A DNA stretch of 5,946 bases from Aquirhabdus sp. (GCA_030152425.1 JASLJP010000264.1:1-5946), one strand, 5' to 3'. Positions 1 to 5,475 are shown, counted from the first letter of the stretch. A program made the numbers and translations. The notes: generated by a model from the letters alone, not told the origin.

Positions 1-85
1 TTCATGGATGGCGCTATCGACTCAGTATAAACAACACGCAGGAGAGTCGCTGGCGAAGCGCTGCTTCATTCACGACGTCACAATA

Positions 86-295
86 TTAAGGGTTCTGGCG
101 TAGTTTGAGCCGCATATCCGGCCCATGGATCAACTCCCCCTCAGGAGGCTGATAGTAAGGGTTACCCTGCCCTTTTTTATACACCAATGCGACCATGTCG
201 CCGATGCCGTTCAGTGCAAAGGCCACCACCGGATCGTAACGATCTTCGTGGTGCCAGTACCAGTCTACCGCTGGCATAATCTGTTTAAAACTCAT
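86..295 (-). CDS. Small hypothetical protein, 69 aa
   Basis: I do not recognise this protein. The reading frame stays open upstream to an ATG at 481, but the ATG at 293-295 is the likely start: it has a good ribosome-binding site (AGGAG, 7 bases upstream), while the extension would run through the candidate promoter and into the lipase terminator. The product begins MSFKQIMPAVDWYWHHEDRY. It is rich in aromatic residues and histidine near the N-terminus (WYWHH at 12-16) and ends in a basic, proline-containing tail (KLRQNP). It has no signal peptide, no convincing membrane segment and no cysteine, so a small soluble cytoplasmic protein is likely. It lies downstream of the lipase on the same strand but is separated from it by an intrinsic terminator and has its own candidate promoter, so it is probably transcribed alone. 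It is not a lipase foldase, being far too short and lacking a membrane anchor. The clean start site and the promoter support it being a real gene. Confidence 0.6.
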   Translation of the reverse strand: MSFKQIMPAVDWYWHHEDRYDPVVAFALNGIGDMVALVYKKGQGNPYYQPPEGELIHGPDMRLKLRQNP

Positions 296-358
296 CGCAA
301 GACTCCTGTACTGCCACGCATCAATCGTAACAGCCCAAAAACAGGCCACCGCCATCCC

Positions 359-386
359 ATCATACCGCAACCCATGGCCATGTCTA
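359..386 (-). promoter_or_regulatory. Candidate sigma-70 promoter of the 69-aa gene
   Basis: On the minus strand a TAGACA element (381-386, 5 of 6 matches to the -35 consensus) is followed after 16 bases by TATGAT (359-364, 5 of 6 matches to the -10 consensus). Transcription would start near 352, giving a leader of about 57 bases before the start codon at 295. The -35 element lies in one copy of a repeated ATAGACATG and inside a small perfect hairpin (GGCCAT-GTCT-ATGGCC, 376-391). This is a consensus match only. Confidence 0.4.
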
Positions 387-406
387 TGGCCTGAGTGCAT
401 GTCTAT
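379..406. repeat. Direct repeat CATGTCTAT x2
   Basis: The nine-base word CATGTCTAT (ATAGACATG on the minus strand) occurs at 379-387 and again at 398-406, a period of 19 bases or close to two helical turns. The left copy contains the candidate -35 element of the promoter for the 69-aa gene. It could be a paired activator or repressor site, or a coincidence of a short word. Confidence 0.35.
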
Positions 407-411
407 TCTAC

Positions 412-424
412 ACGTGCGGCACGT
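412..424. repeat. Perfect 13-bp dyad ACGTGC-G-GCACGT
   Basis: Six-base perfect arms (412-417 and 419-424) flank one central base. The dyad lies between the lipase terminator and the candidate promoter of the 69-aa gene, about 26 bases upstream of the -35 element. That position would suit an upstream operator, but no regulator can be assigned. Confidence 0.3.
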
Positions 425-466
425 CAGCATGCGCCGACTACGACCTCCCGCATAGACTGCGCCCAT

Positions 467-492
467 AAAAAAAGGAGGCACAAAGGCCTCCT
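467..492 (-). terminator. Intrinsic terminator of the lipase gene
   Basis: Read on the minus strand, a perfect 7-bp stem AGGAGGC/GCCTCCT with a 6-base loop is followed directly by a run of seven T (467-473). It begins 43 bases after the lipase stop codon. A second, weaker hairpin (TGGTTT/AAACCA, 512-528) lies between the stop and the terminator and has no T tract. The terminator separates the lipase from the 69-aa gene. Confidence 0.85.
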
Positions 493-535
493 ATGGAAAA
501 CAGCAAAGCTGTGGTTTAGGGCAAACCAGCCACGC

Positions 536-1525
536 TTACAAACCAGCTTGTTGCAAACGGTTGGCTTGATTGCGATACAGCACGGTAGGGCTGGTTTCAA
601 AAGCATACACCAGACCGACCACTTGATTGACTTCATCAAAGTGGTTTTGGGTGTAGTTATCGCGGATCACTTGACCCAGATGGCTGGAGCAGCGGGGGAC
701 CAAACCATCGCTTTCACCCGGAACCAACAGGCCGGTCGCAGTCATAAAGGCATCGGAAATATCGATCAAGGTCGTGACCTTGCCGGTACCGCCCCATGAA
801 TAGAATCGAATGCCATTGTCGATCGCAGGGCCTTGACCACACGCGGTTGCAGGCATCCCTGCGGGATAGGACTGATTAAACGCAGCCATACCGGCAACAG
901 ACAATTGGTTTAGACCCGCGATGGTACTGTTGTCATACTTATGACCTGAGCCAACGCCGACGATAGAAAAGAAAGCATCGACACCTTGTAACAGGATGCC
1001 TGCAAAGATGTTAACCCCGGGGGTATCAATGACTTTTTTAACCGCATCGGCAACAGGGCTGCCTTGATTGACACCGCCGACCGAGGTCACTGAGGCCACC
1101 TGCTCAGGAATGATGCCTGCAACATAGCGCGCATCCAAGACGCCTTGGCTATGGCCAATAAAATTCACCTGCGGCGCGCCTGTAATCGCCAGAATCTGAC
1201 GGGTTTGGTTGAGCAGTTGCTCACCCCGATGGAATGTTGAGTCAAAAGAGGCCACTTGAGTTTCAAAGACTCTTGCGCCGTTTTTGGTTAAGTCAGGGCC
1301 TATATTATAAAAATAGTCGACGCCGGCGATGCCGGAAAAACCCGCCATCCCATGCGCCAAAATGATGGGATATTTGGTTTTGGCGTAGGTAGAACTGACG
1401 GTTTGACTGGCGCCTGCACGGCAGCCATCGGTCGAGCAGTATTGATACGTCGCTGTGGCTGCCATCGCGGCACCAGAGCCCAAGAGTCCGCTTGCAAGTA
1501 GCAGCATGGTGTGGAGTTGTTTCAT
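536..1525 (-). CDS. lipA: Secreted triacylglycerol lipase, family I.1/I.2
   Basis: This is an extracellular lipase (329 aa) that hydrolyses triacylglycerol esters. Residues 1-22 form a Sec signal peptide (K2, a Leu-rich core, cleavage probably after A20-M21-A22). The mature protein is a complete alpha/beta hydrolase. The nucleophile is S126 in GHSQG, with acid D273 in ESDGLVP and H295 in YTQNHFDEVNQ. HGM (59-61) supplies the oxyanion region. C229 and C279 correspond to the conserved disulfide of Pseudomonas aeruginosa LipA, and D255, D297, Q301 and L305 align with its calcium site. The C-terminus (FETSP through ANRLQQAGL) follows that family closely. Relative to the Pseudomonas enzyme the mature protein has about 20 extra N-terminal residues with an additional cysteine pair (C30, C35). 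Secreted members with this disulfide normally need a membrane-bound foldase (Lif/LipB) and type II secretion; no foldase gene is next to it here. The ATG at 1525 follows an AGGGA ribosome-binding site, and the gene ends in its own terminator. Confidence 0.95.
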   Translation of the reverse strand: MKQLHTMLLLASGLLGSGAAMAATATYQYCSTDGCRAGASQTVSSTYAKTKYPIILAHGMAGFSGIAGVDYFYNIGPDLTKNGARVFETQVASFDSTFHRGEQLLNQTRQILAITGAPQVNFIGHSQGVLDARYVAGIIPEQVASVTSVGGVNQGSPVADAVKKVIDTPGVNIFAGILLQGVDAFFSIVGVGSGHKYDNSTIAGLNQLSVAGMAAFNQSYPAGMPATACGQGPAIDNGIRFYSWGGTGKVTTLIDISDAFMTATGLLVPGESDGLVPRCSSHLGQVIRDNYTQNHFDEVNQVVGLVYAFETSPTVLYRNQANRLQQAGL

Positions 1526-1602
1526 AGTCTGTCCCTTTTAGTCTGCAAAATGACTGCCTGTTATTTGAGTTCTATGTCCTGAATCAGTCCTTGACCATGC
1601 CC

Positions 1603-1654
1603 TATATAAACTCGGCGGTTCCCTGACCTCACGACATAGGTGATCCTCACATAA
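1603..1654 (-). promoter_or_regulatory. Lipase upstream control region with imperfect dyad
   Basis: The 266 bases between the lipase and the lipoprotein gene (1526-1791) are clearly AT-rich and hold no gene. The best dyad is ATAGGTGA-TCC-TCACATAA (1636-1654), matching at 6 of 8 arm positions; on the minus strand its GTGAGG recurs 18 bases downstream, as GTGAGGTCAG. A TATATA element (1603-1608) could serve as a -10 box, but its -35 region is poor, which would suit an activator-dependent promoter. A TTGACA (minus strand, about 1711-1716) has no partner at normal spacing. I could not fix a promoter with confidence. Confidence 0.3.
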
Positions 1655-1791
1655 GCTAATCACTAACACTGACAAAAACCCGACATTTTGGTGTTTATTT
1701 GGTCTTAGTTATGTCAACAATTGCGCCAAAACGTCTTTTTTTGCCAAAATAATTACAAAAAACGTCAACTATAAGCAGAAAATACGCCGCC

Positions 1792-3474
1792 TTACTGTAA
1801 GTCTGCCTCATAGGCGCGGGCATCGGCTGCAGGTGCCAGCGGGAGGCCAATCTGACCTTTTAGGCTGATCTGTGTACCGAGTCCAGAGCCTCCCAAGCGA
1901 AACTGATCGCTATGGCCTTGCAGCAGCACCCCCACGACCTCGCCCGCTTGCAGCTTGTCACGCACGGCACCCAGATCAAGGTCGAGCGCGCCATCGGCAC
2001 GTACCGGCGTGACTTGCTCACTGAGGATCCGGTAGCTGCCGAGCTGCGGACGCCAGACGGCGAGACGGATAAACACGGTGGCGTTTTTGCGATTGGCGCG
2101 ACCTACGATTAGCTTGACCTTGGGCACGCCGACGATCCACGTGGGTCGATCTACCGCCATGATCGGGATACGAGCGGGGCGTAGCCAGCCATCGGAGGCG
2201 GTCTGCCAGCCCACGCAGGAGGTTGGTCTGCTGGGCGTGCAGCGGGCTTTAAACAGATTGCCCACCCCCTCCAAGGGTCGGGCAAAGAACTCCAGCCAAC
2301 CGGTCGCCCCGTCGTGCGAGCTGGCCTCGGCCAGGGGATACCAGCTCAAGGCCGGAGGAGATGCATCGACTGACGCCTCACCGCTGACACAGTAGCGCGG
2401 CACACGCGCCAGTGCGGCGCTGTCACCGCGCAGTTTGCCATCCAGCCAATCGTGGATGATATCGGCAGTCAGGTAGACCTGACCATCGCAGCGGATACGG
2501 GGCTGCATATGCCACAGCGGCATCGAGACCCCGGGCGAAAACTGGCTGCCCAGCATCAGATGACCATGCTCCACCGCGATCAGGCGCACATCGCGCCCAT
2601 GGCGCAAAAAGCAGTCACGTGTCTCCAGCGCCTGATTAAACGGAAACAGCACATCGCGCATGCCTTGGATCAGCAGCGCATCGGCTTGCGGGCCTTCCTC
2701 GCCCGCGCAGTGTGCGGCCAGACTGTTTTGCCGCAAGCGCCGATGCAGGGCGGGATCGCCCGATCCAAAGATCTCCTGCAGCGTGCCGTGTGTCATGGCG
2801 CTGTCCATATGCAGCGGCATACGCACATAGCTGACAAAGCCCAAAAAAGTTAACCAGTCGGTCTTGGGCACGCCCTGAGGAAACAGCGCTTGATCGAGGT
2901 CGTACCAACTGGTGAGCGGCACCAGTGCGCGCAGCCGTGGATCGAGCACCGACGCGGTGAGCTGCACCCCTGCCCCGTAGCTCTCGCCGATCATGCCGAT
3001 CTGGGCGATGCCCATGTCACGGCGTAGCGCCAGATTGGCCTCGGCCCAGTCGATGATCTTGGACACATCCTGCGGCTCTTTGTCCAGATCCATCATGCTG
3101 ACGCGACCCTCGCTATCGCCCTGCCCACGCTGGTCGTAGCTGATGACCCAGTAGCCGGCGTGCCATGCGCGCAAGCAGGCCTCGCCCGCAACCAAGAGCT
3201 GGCCGTAGATCGACAAGGGCCGTGGCATGCGCCCCAGACTGTAGCCATGGGCATGGATCAATAACGGTGCGGTCTGCCCCGCCTTTAGCCGAGGCTGGTA
3301 CACCGTCATCCGCAACCGGCTACCATCTGCGGCCTGTGTCTCGGCGTGATACCACGTTTCTTGCAGCATCGTGCCATCGGCAGTTTTAAGCGGCGGTGGG
3401 GTACGGTGGAAGGTGGTGCAGGCAGTCAGACTCAGCAGCGCCCATAAGGCGAAAAAACGCAAGGGTACGGTCAT
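1792..3474 (-). CDS. Lipoprotein alpha/beta hydrolase, CocE / X-Pro dipeptidyl-peptidase type
   Basis: This 560-aa lipid-anchored hydrolase has a short signal peptide ending in the lipobox L16-T17-A18-C19. The residue after the cysteine is Thr, not Asp, which by the E. coli rule favours outer-membrane sorting. Residues about 45-345 are an S15-type alpha/beta hydrolase: HAHGYS (74-79) for the oxyanion hole, YDQRGQGDSEG (113-123), the nucleophile elbow GESYG with S165, a probable acid D274 in GMRDVLFP and a probable His at 303 or 305 (EHGHL). Residues about 360-550 are beta-rich and resemble the jelly-roll C-terminal domain of X-Pro peptidases and CocE-like esterases (PTWIVGVPKVKLIVG, then FIRLAVW). 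The substrate could be a peptide or an ester and cannot be decided from sequence. The frame is open to 3663, but the ATG at 3474 gives the lipoprotein signal and follows AGGA at 8-9 bases, so it is chosen. No clear terminator follows; only an AT-rich imperfect inverted repeat (1731-1743 with 1756-1765) lies downstream. Confidence 0.88.
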   Translation of the reverse strand: MTVPLRFFALWALLSLTACTTFHRTPPPLKTADGTMLQETWYHAETQAADGSRLRMTVYQPRLKAGQTAPLLIHAHGYSLGRMPRPLSIYGQLLVAGEACLRAWHAGYWVISYDQRGQGDSEGRVSMMDLDKEPQDVSKIIDWAEANLALRRDMGIAQIGMIGESYGAGVQLTASVLDPRLRALVPLTSWYDLDQALFPQGVPKTDWLTFLGFVSYVRMPLHMDSAMTHGTLQEIFGSGDPALHRRLRQNSLAAHCAGEEGPQADALLIQGMRDVLFPFNQALETRDCFLRHGRDVRLIAVEHGHLMLGSQFSPGVSMPLWHMQPRIRCDGQVYLTADIIHDWLDGKLRGDSAALARVPRYCVSGEASVDASPPALSWYPLAEASSHDGATGWLEFFARPLEGVGNLFKARCTPSRPTSCVGWQTASDGWLRPARIPIMAVDRPTWIVGVPKVKLIVGRANRKNATVFIRLAVWRPQLGSYRILSEQVTPVRADGALDLDLGAVRDKLQAGEVVGVLLQGHSDQFRLGGSGLGTQISLKGQIGLPLAPAADARAYEADLQ

Positions 3475-3489
3475 CACGAGCGTTCCTGT

Positions 3490-3519
3490 TATAAAGTGAA
3501 GATCAACTATAAAGCGAAG
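3490..3519. repeat. Tandem repeat TATAAAGYGAAG x2 before the lipoprotein gene
   Basis: TATAAAGTGAAG (3490-3501) and TATAAAGCGAAG (3508-3519) match at 11 of 12 positions with a period of 18 bases. They end 16 bases upstream of the lipoprotein start. On the minus strand each copy carries a -10-like hexamer (TATAGT at 3506-3511 and TATAAC at 3488-3493), but neither has a good -35 partner. The repeat therefore lies where the promoter or leader of this gene should be and may be a regulator site or a duplicated promoter segment. Confidence 0.5.
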
Positions 3520-3558
3520 GAGAGCAGATGGATAGAGGTGAAAACTTGCGTGCGATGT

Positions 3559-3599
3559 CGCTTTCGCCGCACGGGTATGACGTCCAGTGCGGCGGAGCG
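3559..3599 (-). other. Strong GC-rich hairpin after the Mpo1-like gene
   Basis: CGCCGCAC (3565-3572) pairs perfectly with GTGCGGCG (3587-3594) around a 14-base loop, and an outer CGCT/AGCG (3559-3562 with 3596-3599) extends the stem across a small internal loop. It begins 8 bases past the stop codon of the Mpo1-like gene. There is no T tract after it, so it is not a standard intrinsic terminator. It could protect the mRNA 3' end, or assist termination or attenuation ahead of the lipoprotein gene. Confidence 0.55.
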
Positions 3600-3607
3600 T
3601 ATTTGGA

Positions 3608-3922
3608 TTAGTGTGCAGTCTTGAACAGTTTGAGGCCGACTTTTTGGCTCCACCACAGCGCACCGATCAGCAACTGACGGCGGTCTTCGGTAAAGGATGG
3701 CTTCTTGCCCTCAAAGACATGGCCCGCGAACTGAAAGCCCCAACCGACGGTGAACAGCGGCAGCGCCAATGGCAAGCCGATGATCGTCGCCCCGACCGGC
3801 AGAGAGACCAGGATCAGCGGAATCCCGACACTGTGGCAAAATTGGTTGCGCGGATCTTGGTGATCGTGCTTGTACTGTACCAACAGGTTCGTCCACTCGG
3901 CATTGAGCTGGATTGGCAACAT
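3608..3922 (-). CDS. Mpo1-like (DUF962/YGL010w) membrane protein
   Basis: This 104-aa protein belongs to the DUF962/Mpo1 family. Yeast Mpo1 is an iron-dependent dioxygenase that shortens 2-hydroxy fatty acids by one carbon (alpha-oxidation); bacterial members are assumed to act on similar lipids, but that is not shown here. The family signature is intact: Y17-x3-H21-x4-N26-x3-H30-x2-G33-x-P35 near the N-terminus, and H68-x2-E71-x3-P75 (GHVFEGKKPSF) after the hydrophobic part. The histidines are the presumed metal ligands. Residues about 33-67 are strongly hydrophobic and can form one or two membrane segments, with the metal motifs at their ends. An upstream ATG at 3952 lacks a ribosome-binding site, whereas the ATG at 3922 has GGGAG about 10 bases upstream, so it is used. 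The gene lies between the Crp/Fnr regulator and the lipoprotein hydrolase with gaps of 154 and 133 bases, so it is probably transcribed separately. Confidence 0.88.
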   Translation of the reverse strand: MLPIQLNAEWTNLLVQYKHDHQDPRNQFCHSVGIPLILVSLPVGATIIGLPLALPLFTVGWGFQFAGHVFEGKKPSFTEDRRQLLIGALWWSQKVGLKLFKTAH

Positions 3923-3982
3923 TTGAATCGTTCTCCCTAGACGAGGTCGCATGATGGCGACACGAGATCAGAGAAGCATACT

Positions 3983-4006
3983 CAATATTGACAATACTTG
4001 CTGTCA
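3983..4006. promoter_or_regulatory. Dyads in the control region of the Mpo1-like gene
   Basis: The 154 bases between the regulator stop and the Mpo1-like start contain the perfect palindrome CAATATTG (3983-3990) overlapping an inverted repeat TGACA-N8-TGTCA (3989-3993 and 4002-4006). They lie about 60-85 bases upstream of the start codon. A weak promoter pair on the minus strand (TTGTCG, then TATTGT after 16 bases) runs through the same place. No intrinsic terminator is visible after the regulator gene. All of this is pattern matching. Confidence 0.3.
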
Positions 4007-4076
4007 GATAACCGACAATTGCATCATTTATTTCAAGGAACTGCAGCGTTTACAATAACTTCGTGGTTCTGTACGG

Positions 4077-4796
4077 CTAAAAAGCCTGCTCGGTATAGCG
4101 CTGTAGTCCCTCCAAATCGAGGATCTCGACCGCGCCATAGACCAGCTTAATCAGGCCGAGTCGCTCTAAATTCTTTAAAATCTGATTGGTGGTTTGGCGG
4201 GTGATAAACAGCATCATGGCCAGTTGCTCTTGCTGCACTTCGACCACGCGGCGGCTGCGGCCGGTGAGATCGCCGTTGCTAATGGCGAGCATGACCAGAC
4301 GCTTGGCCAAGCGCTGTGCAGTGGTACGCAGGGCCATGTCTTCGGCCATATCCAGCAGCAGGCGCAATTTGAGGGTGAGCAGTTGGCCAAAATTCTGCCA
4401 GTAACTGGGAGTTTCGCTCAGGATACGGTCCAGTGCGGCACCGTTGACTTCGACCAGTACGGTTTTACCGACCGCATGGGCATTGTGGGTGCGGCAGCCG
4501 CGGTCAAACAGGGTGATTTCGCCAAACCAGTTGGGGGTTTCGATCAGAGTCAGCAGCGATTCTTTGCCGTCTTCGCTGTGGCGGCCGATGCTGATGCCAC
4601 CACTGACGACGGCGTACATGCCCAGCTCACTATCGCCGTAGGCAAATAACTGCTGGCCAGCCTCTAAACGAACAATGCTGGCTTCGGCCATCATGCGCAG
4701 GCGCAAGGCTTCAGGCAGGCAGGCAAACCAAAAGCCACTTTGCAAAGACTGCAGCGCTGCAGCGCGTGCGCTGTCGATACCCATCGTTGTATTCAT
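4077..4796 (-). CDS. Crp/Fnr-family transcriptional regulator
   Basis: This 239-aa DNA-binding regulator has the full Crp layout. Residues about 24-125 form the cyclic-nucleotide-binding-type beta-roll, with YAVVSGGISI (61-70) and WFGEITLFDRG (90-100). Residues about 126-155 form the long dimerisation helix, and residues about 156-230 form the winged helix-turn-helix. In the ligand pocket the Glu of GE (E93) is present, but the Arg-Ser pair that holds the cAMP phosphate in E. coli Crp is replaced by a C-R-T-H-N stretch (101-105), so binding of cAMP is doubtful. There is no N-terminal cysteine cluster as in Fnr. The recognition helix reads TRQTTNQILKNLE (199-211). Compared with Crp, the base-contacting Glu181 and Arg185 are both Gln (Q201, Q205), so it should not read TGTGA sites. 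The frame is open to 4925, but the ATG at 4796 starts the conserved protein and is preceded by a purine-rich AAGGAAGGGGCAGG stretch. Its targets are unknown; itself and the neighbouring lipid genes are candidates. Confidence 0.92.
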   Translation of the reverse strand: MNTTMGIDSARAAALQSLQSGFWFACLPEALRLRMMAEASIVRLEAGQQLFAYGDSELGMYAVVSGGISIGRHSEDGKESLLTLIETPNWFGEITLFDRGCRTHNAHAVGKTVLVEVNGAALDRILSETPSYWQNFGQLLTLKLRLLLDMAEDMALRTTAQRLAKRLVMLAISNGDLTGRSRRVVEVQQEQLAMMLFITRQTTNQILKNLERLGLIKLVYGAVEILDLEGLQRYTEQAF

Positions 4797-4823
4797 CGCG
4801 TACCTGCCCCTTCCTTGAGACGA

Positions 4824-4852
4824 ATTATATTTATCGTGGTCACCGTGGTCTT
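4824..4852 (-). promoter_or_regulatory. Promoter of the Crp/Fnr-type regulator gene
   Basis: A perfect TATAAT (minus strand, 4824-4829) sits 27 bases upstream of the start codon. The hexamer at 17-base spacing is AAGACC (4847-4852), only 3 of 6 to the -35 consensus. Transcription would start near 4817, leaving a leader of about 20 bases. A GGTGACC dyad (4838-4844) lies in the spacer between the two elements, a classical place for a repressor site. A weak -35 with an operator-like dyad suggests a regulated promoter. Confidence 0.55.
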
Positions 4853-4881
4853 GCGTGTTGTACGGTGTCCAATCCATAGTA

Positions 4882-4896
4882 CCGAGGTCACCTCGG
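4882..4896. promoter_or_regulatory. Perfect 15-bp dyad CCGAGGT-C-ACCTCGG, candidate operator
   Basis: Seven-base perfect arms flank a single central base, centred about 72 bases upstream of the predicted regulator transcript start. Its core GGTCACC recurs at 4838-4844 inside the promoter spacer, 48 bases away centre to centre. Two dyads of the same core at one promoter suggest binding of a dimeric regulator, possibly the adjacent Crp/Fnr protein acting on its own gene. The rest of the 301-base gap holds no gene that I can support; 4897-5040 shows nothing clear. Confidence 0.45.
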
Positions 4897-5040
4897 AAAT
4901 CGACCCTGACCGCGCTGAGTGGCACACCCTCAAGATAAACGGCTCAGCCATACAGACCGGTTTCGTGCGGCTTGAGTGTACGTGATTAGCGCGGGTCTGA
5001 TGCCGTGTGGCGACGAGTGGTGATGGTTCAGCGCCACCGT

Positions 5041-5071
5041 CTCAAAAGCCATCGGATCGATGGCTTTTGAG
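5041..5071 (-). terminator. Hairpin terminator of the kinase/DUF6285 operon
   Basis: CTCAAAAGCCATCG (5041-5054) and CGATGGCTTTTGAG (5058-5071) are perfect 14-bp arms around a 3-base loop. The stem starts 26 bases after the DUF6285 stop codon. Its shape, AAAAGCC...GGCTTTT, is the usual Pseudomonadales intrinsic terminator. The T run is only four long and is part of the stem, so it may be moderate in strength; the symmetry would let it work in either direction. Confidence 0.7.
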
Positions 5072-5097
5072 GTGTACGGGTTGAGCCCTGTCGCGGC

Positions 5098-5475
5098 TTA
5101 CTTAGGCAGCATACGCGGCGCGCTTTCGGCGACGCGGTTGTAGGTCAGCAGCCACAGCAGGGCGCGGCCGTGTGCCGCATTGGCCGAGCCGCCGTCCAGC
5201 GCACCGCTATTCACGGCCGCACTCAGATCTGCCCAGCCTGCCTCAGTCGAGGTCGACTGTGGACGGCCAGCACTGGCTTGCCATTGTCGCAGCGTGACCA
5301 GCTCCTGATCCAGCCCATGGTCTCCGGCCTTGAGCTGACGCTGGGCAATGGCCATGGTGTTGGCGATCATGCGTGCCGTGTAGTGCGCCGACTCGGGCAG
5401 CAGCGGCAGCAGCTCATCGAGCAGGGTCTGACGCGAGAGCGCCAGTAGATCGGCGCCGGTCGGATTAATACGCAT
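5098..5475 (-). CDS. DUF6285-like protein, partner of the APH-type kinase
   Basis: This 125-aa protein resembles the DUF6285 family: an N-terminal helix with P-T-x-A-D-L-L (5-11), then LLDELLPLLPESAHYTARM (18-36), an A-rich helix with NTMAIAQRQL (39-48), and a C-terminal segment LLWLLTYNRVAESAPRMLPK where typical members have a V-x-N-P-R-Y-L-like end. No catalytic motif, signal peptide or membrane segment is seen. The family's function is unknown to me. Members usually sit directly after ACAD10-like phosphotransferase genes beside acyl-CoA dehydrogenases, and this arrangement is seen here. The ATG at 5475 overlaps the kinase stop by 11 bases and has AGGGGA about 6 bases upstream, so translation is probably coupled. 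The family call comes from memory of the pattern plus the gene order. Confidence 0.72.
   Translation of the reverse strand: MRINPTGADLLALSRQTLLDELLPLLPESAHYTARMIANTMAIAQRQLKAGDHGLDQELVTLRQWQASAGRPQSTSTEAGWADLSAAVNSGALDGGSANAAHGRALLWLLTYNRVAESAPRMLPK

Noticed and set aside
1..30. Possible C-terminal tail of a plus-strand gene (a frame ending in TAA at 28-30)
   Set aside because: Only ten codons are visible, and any random frame can end here. Nothing identifies a protein, and a small GAAGC/GCTTC hairpin (55-67) has no T tract to act as its terminator.
296..481. N-terminal extension of the 69-aa protein to an ATG at 481
   Set aside because: The extension is low-complexity His/Arg/Cys-rich, overlaps the lipase terminator and the candidate promoter, and lacks a ribosome-binding site, unlike the start at 295.
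395..799. Plus-strand 134-codon open frame antisense to the lipase
   Set aside because: It is the shadow of the lipase gene, has no recognisable domain and crosses the lipase terminator.
536..1525. Recent horizontal transfer of the lipase gene
   Set aside because: Spot counts suggest somewhat lower G+C than the lipoprotein gene, but they vary widely along the gene, and there are no flanking repeats, tRNA or transposase.
1636..1654. Canonical Crp-cAMP site upstream of the lipase
   Set aside because: The half-sites are separated by 3 bases, not the 6 required between TGTGA and TCACA, so it is reported only as a generic dyad.
1912..2853. Several plus-strand open frames antisense to the lipoprotein gene
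   Set aside because: They arise from the high G+C of the real gene, have no start signals or known domains, and the minus-strand frame explains the codon pattern.
4194..4649. Plus-strand 151-codon open frame antisense to the regulator
   Set aside because: The minus strand encodes a full Crp/Fnr protein with every expected motif; the antisense frame has no recognisable feature.
4797..4925. N-terminal extension of the regulator to 4925
   Set aside because: It would translate through the TATAAT promoter and the dyads, and the extra residues resemble no Crp-family N-terminus.
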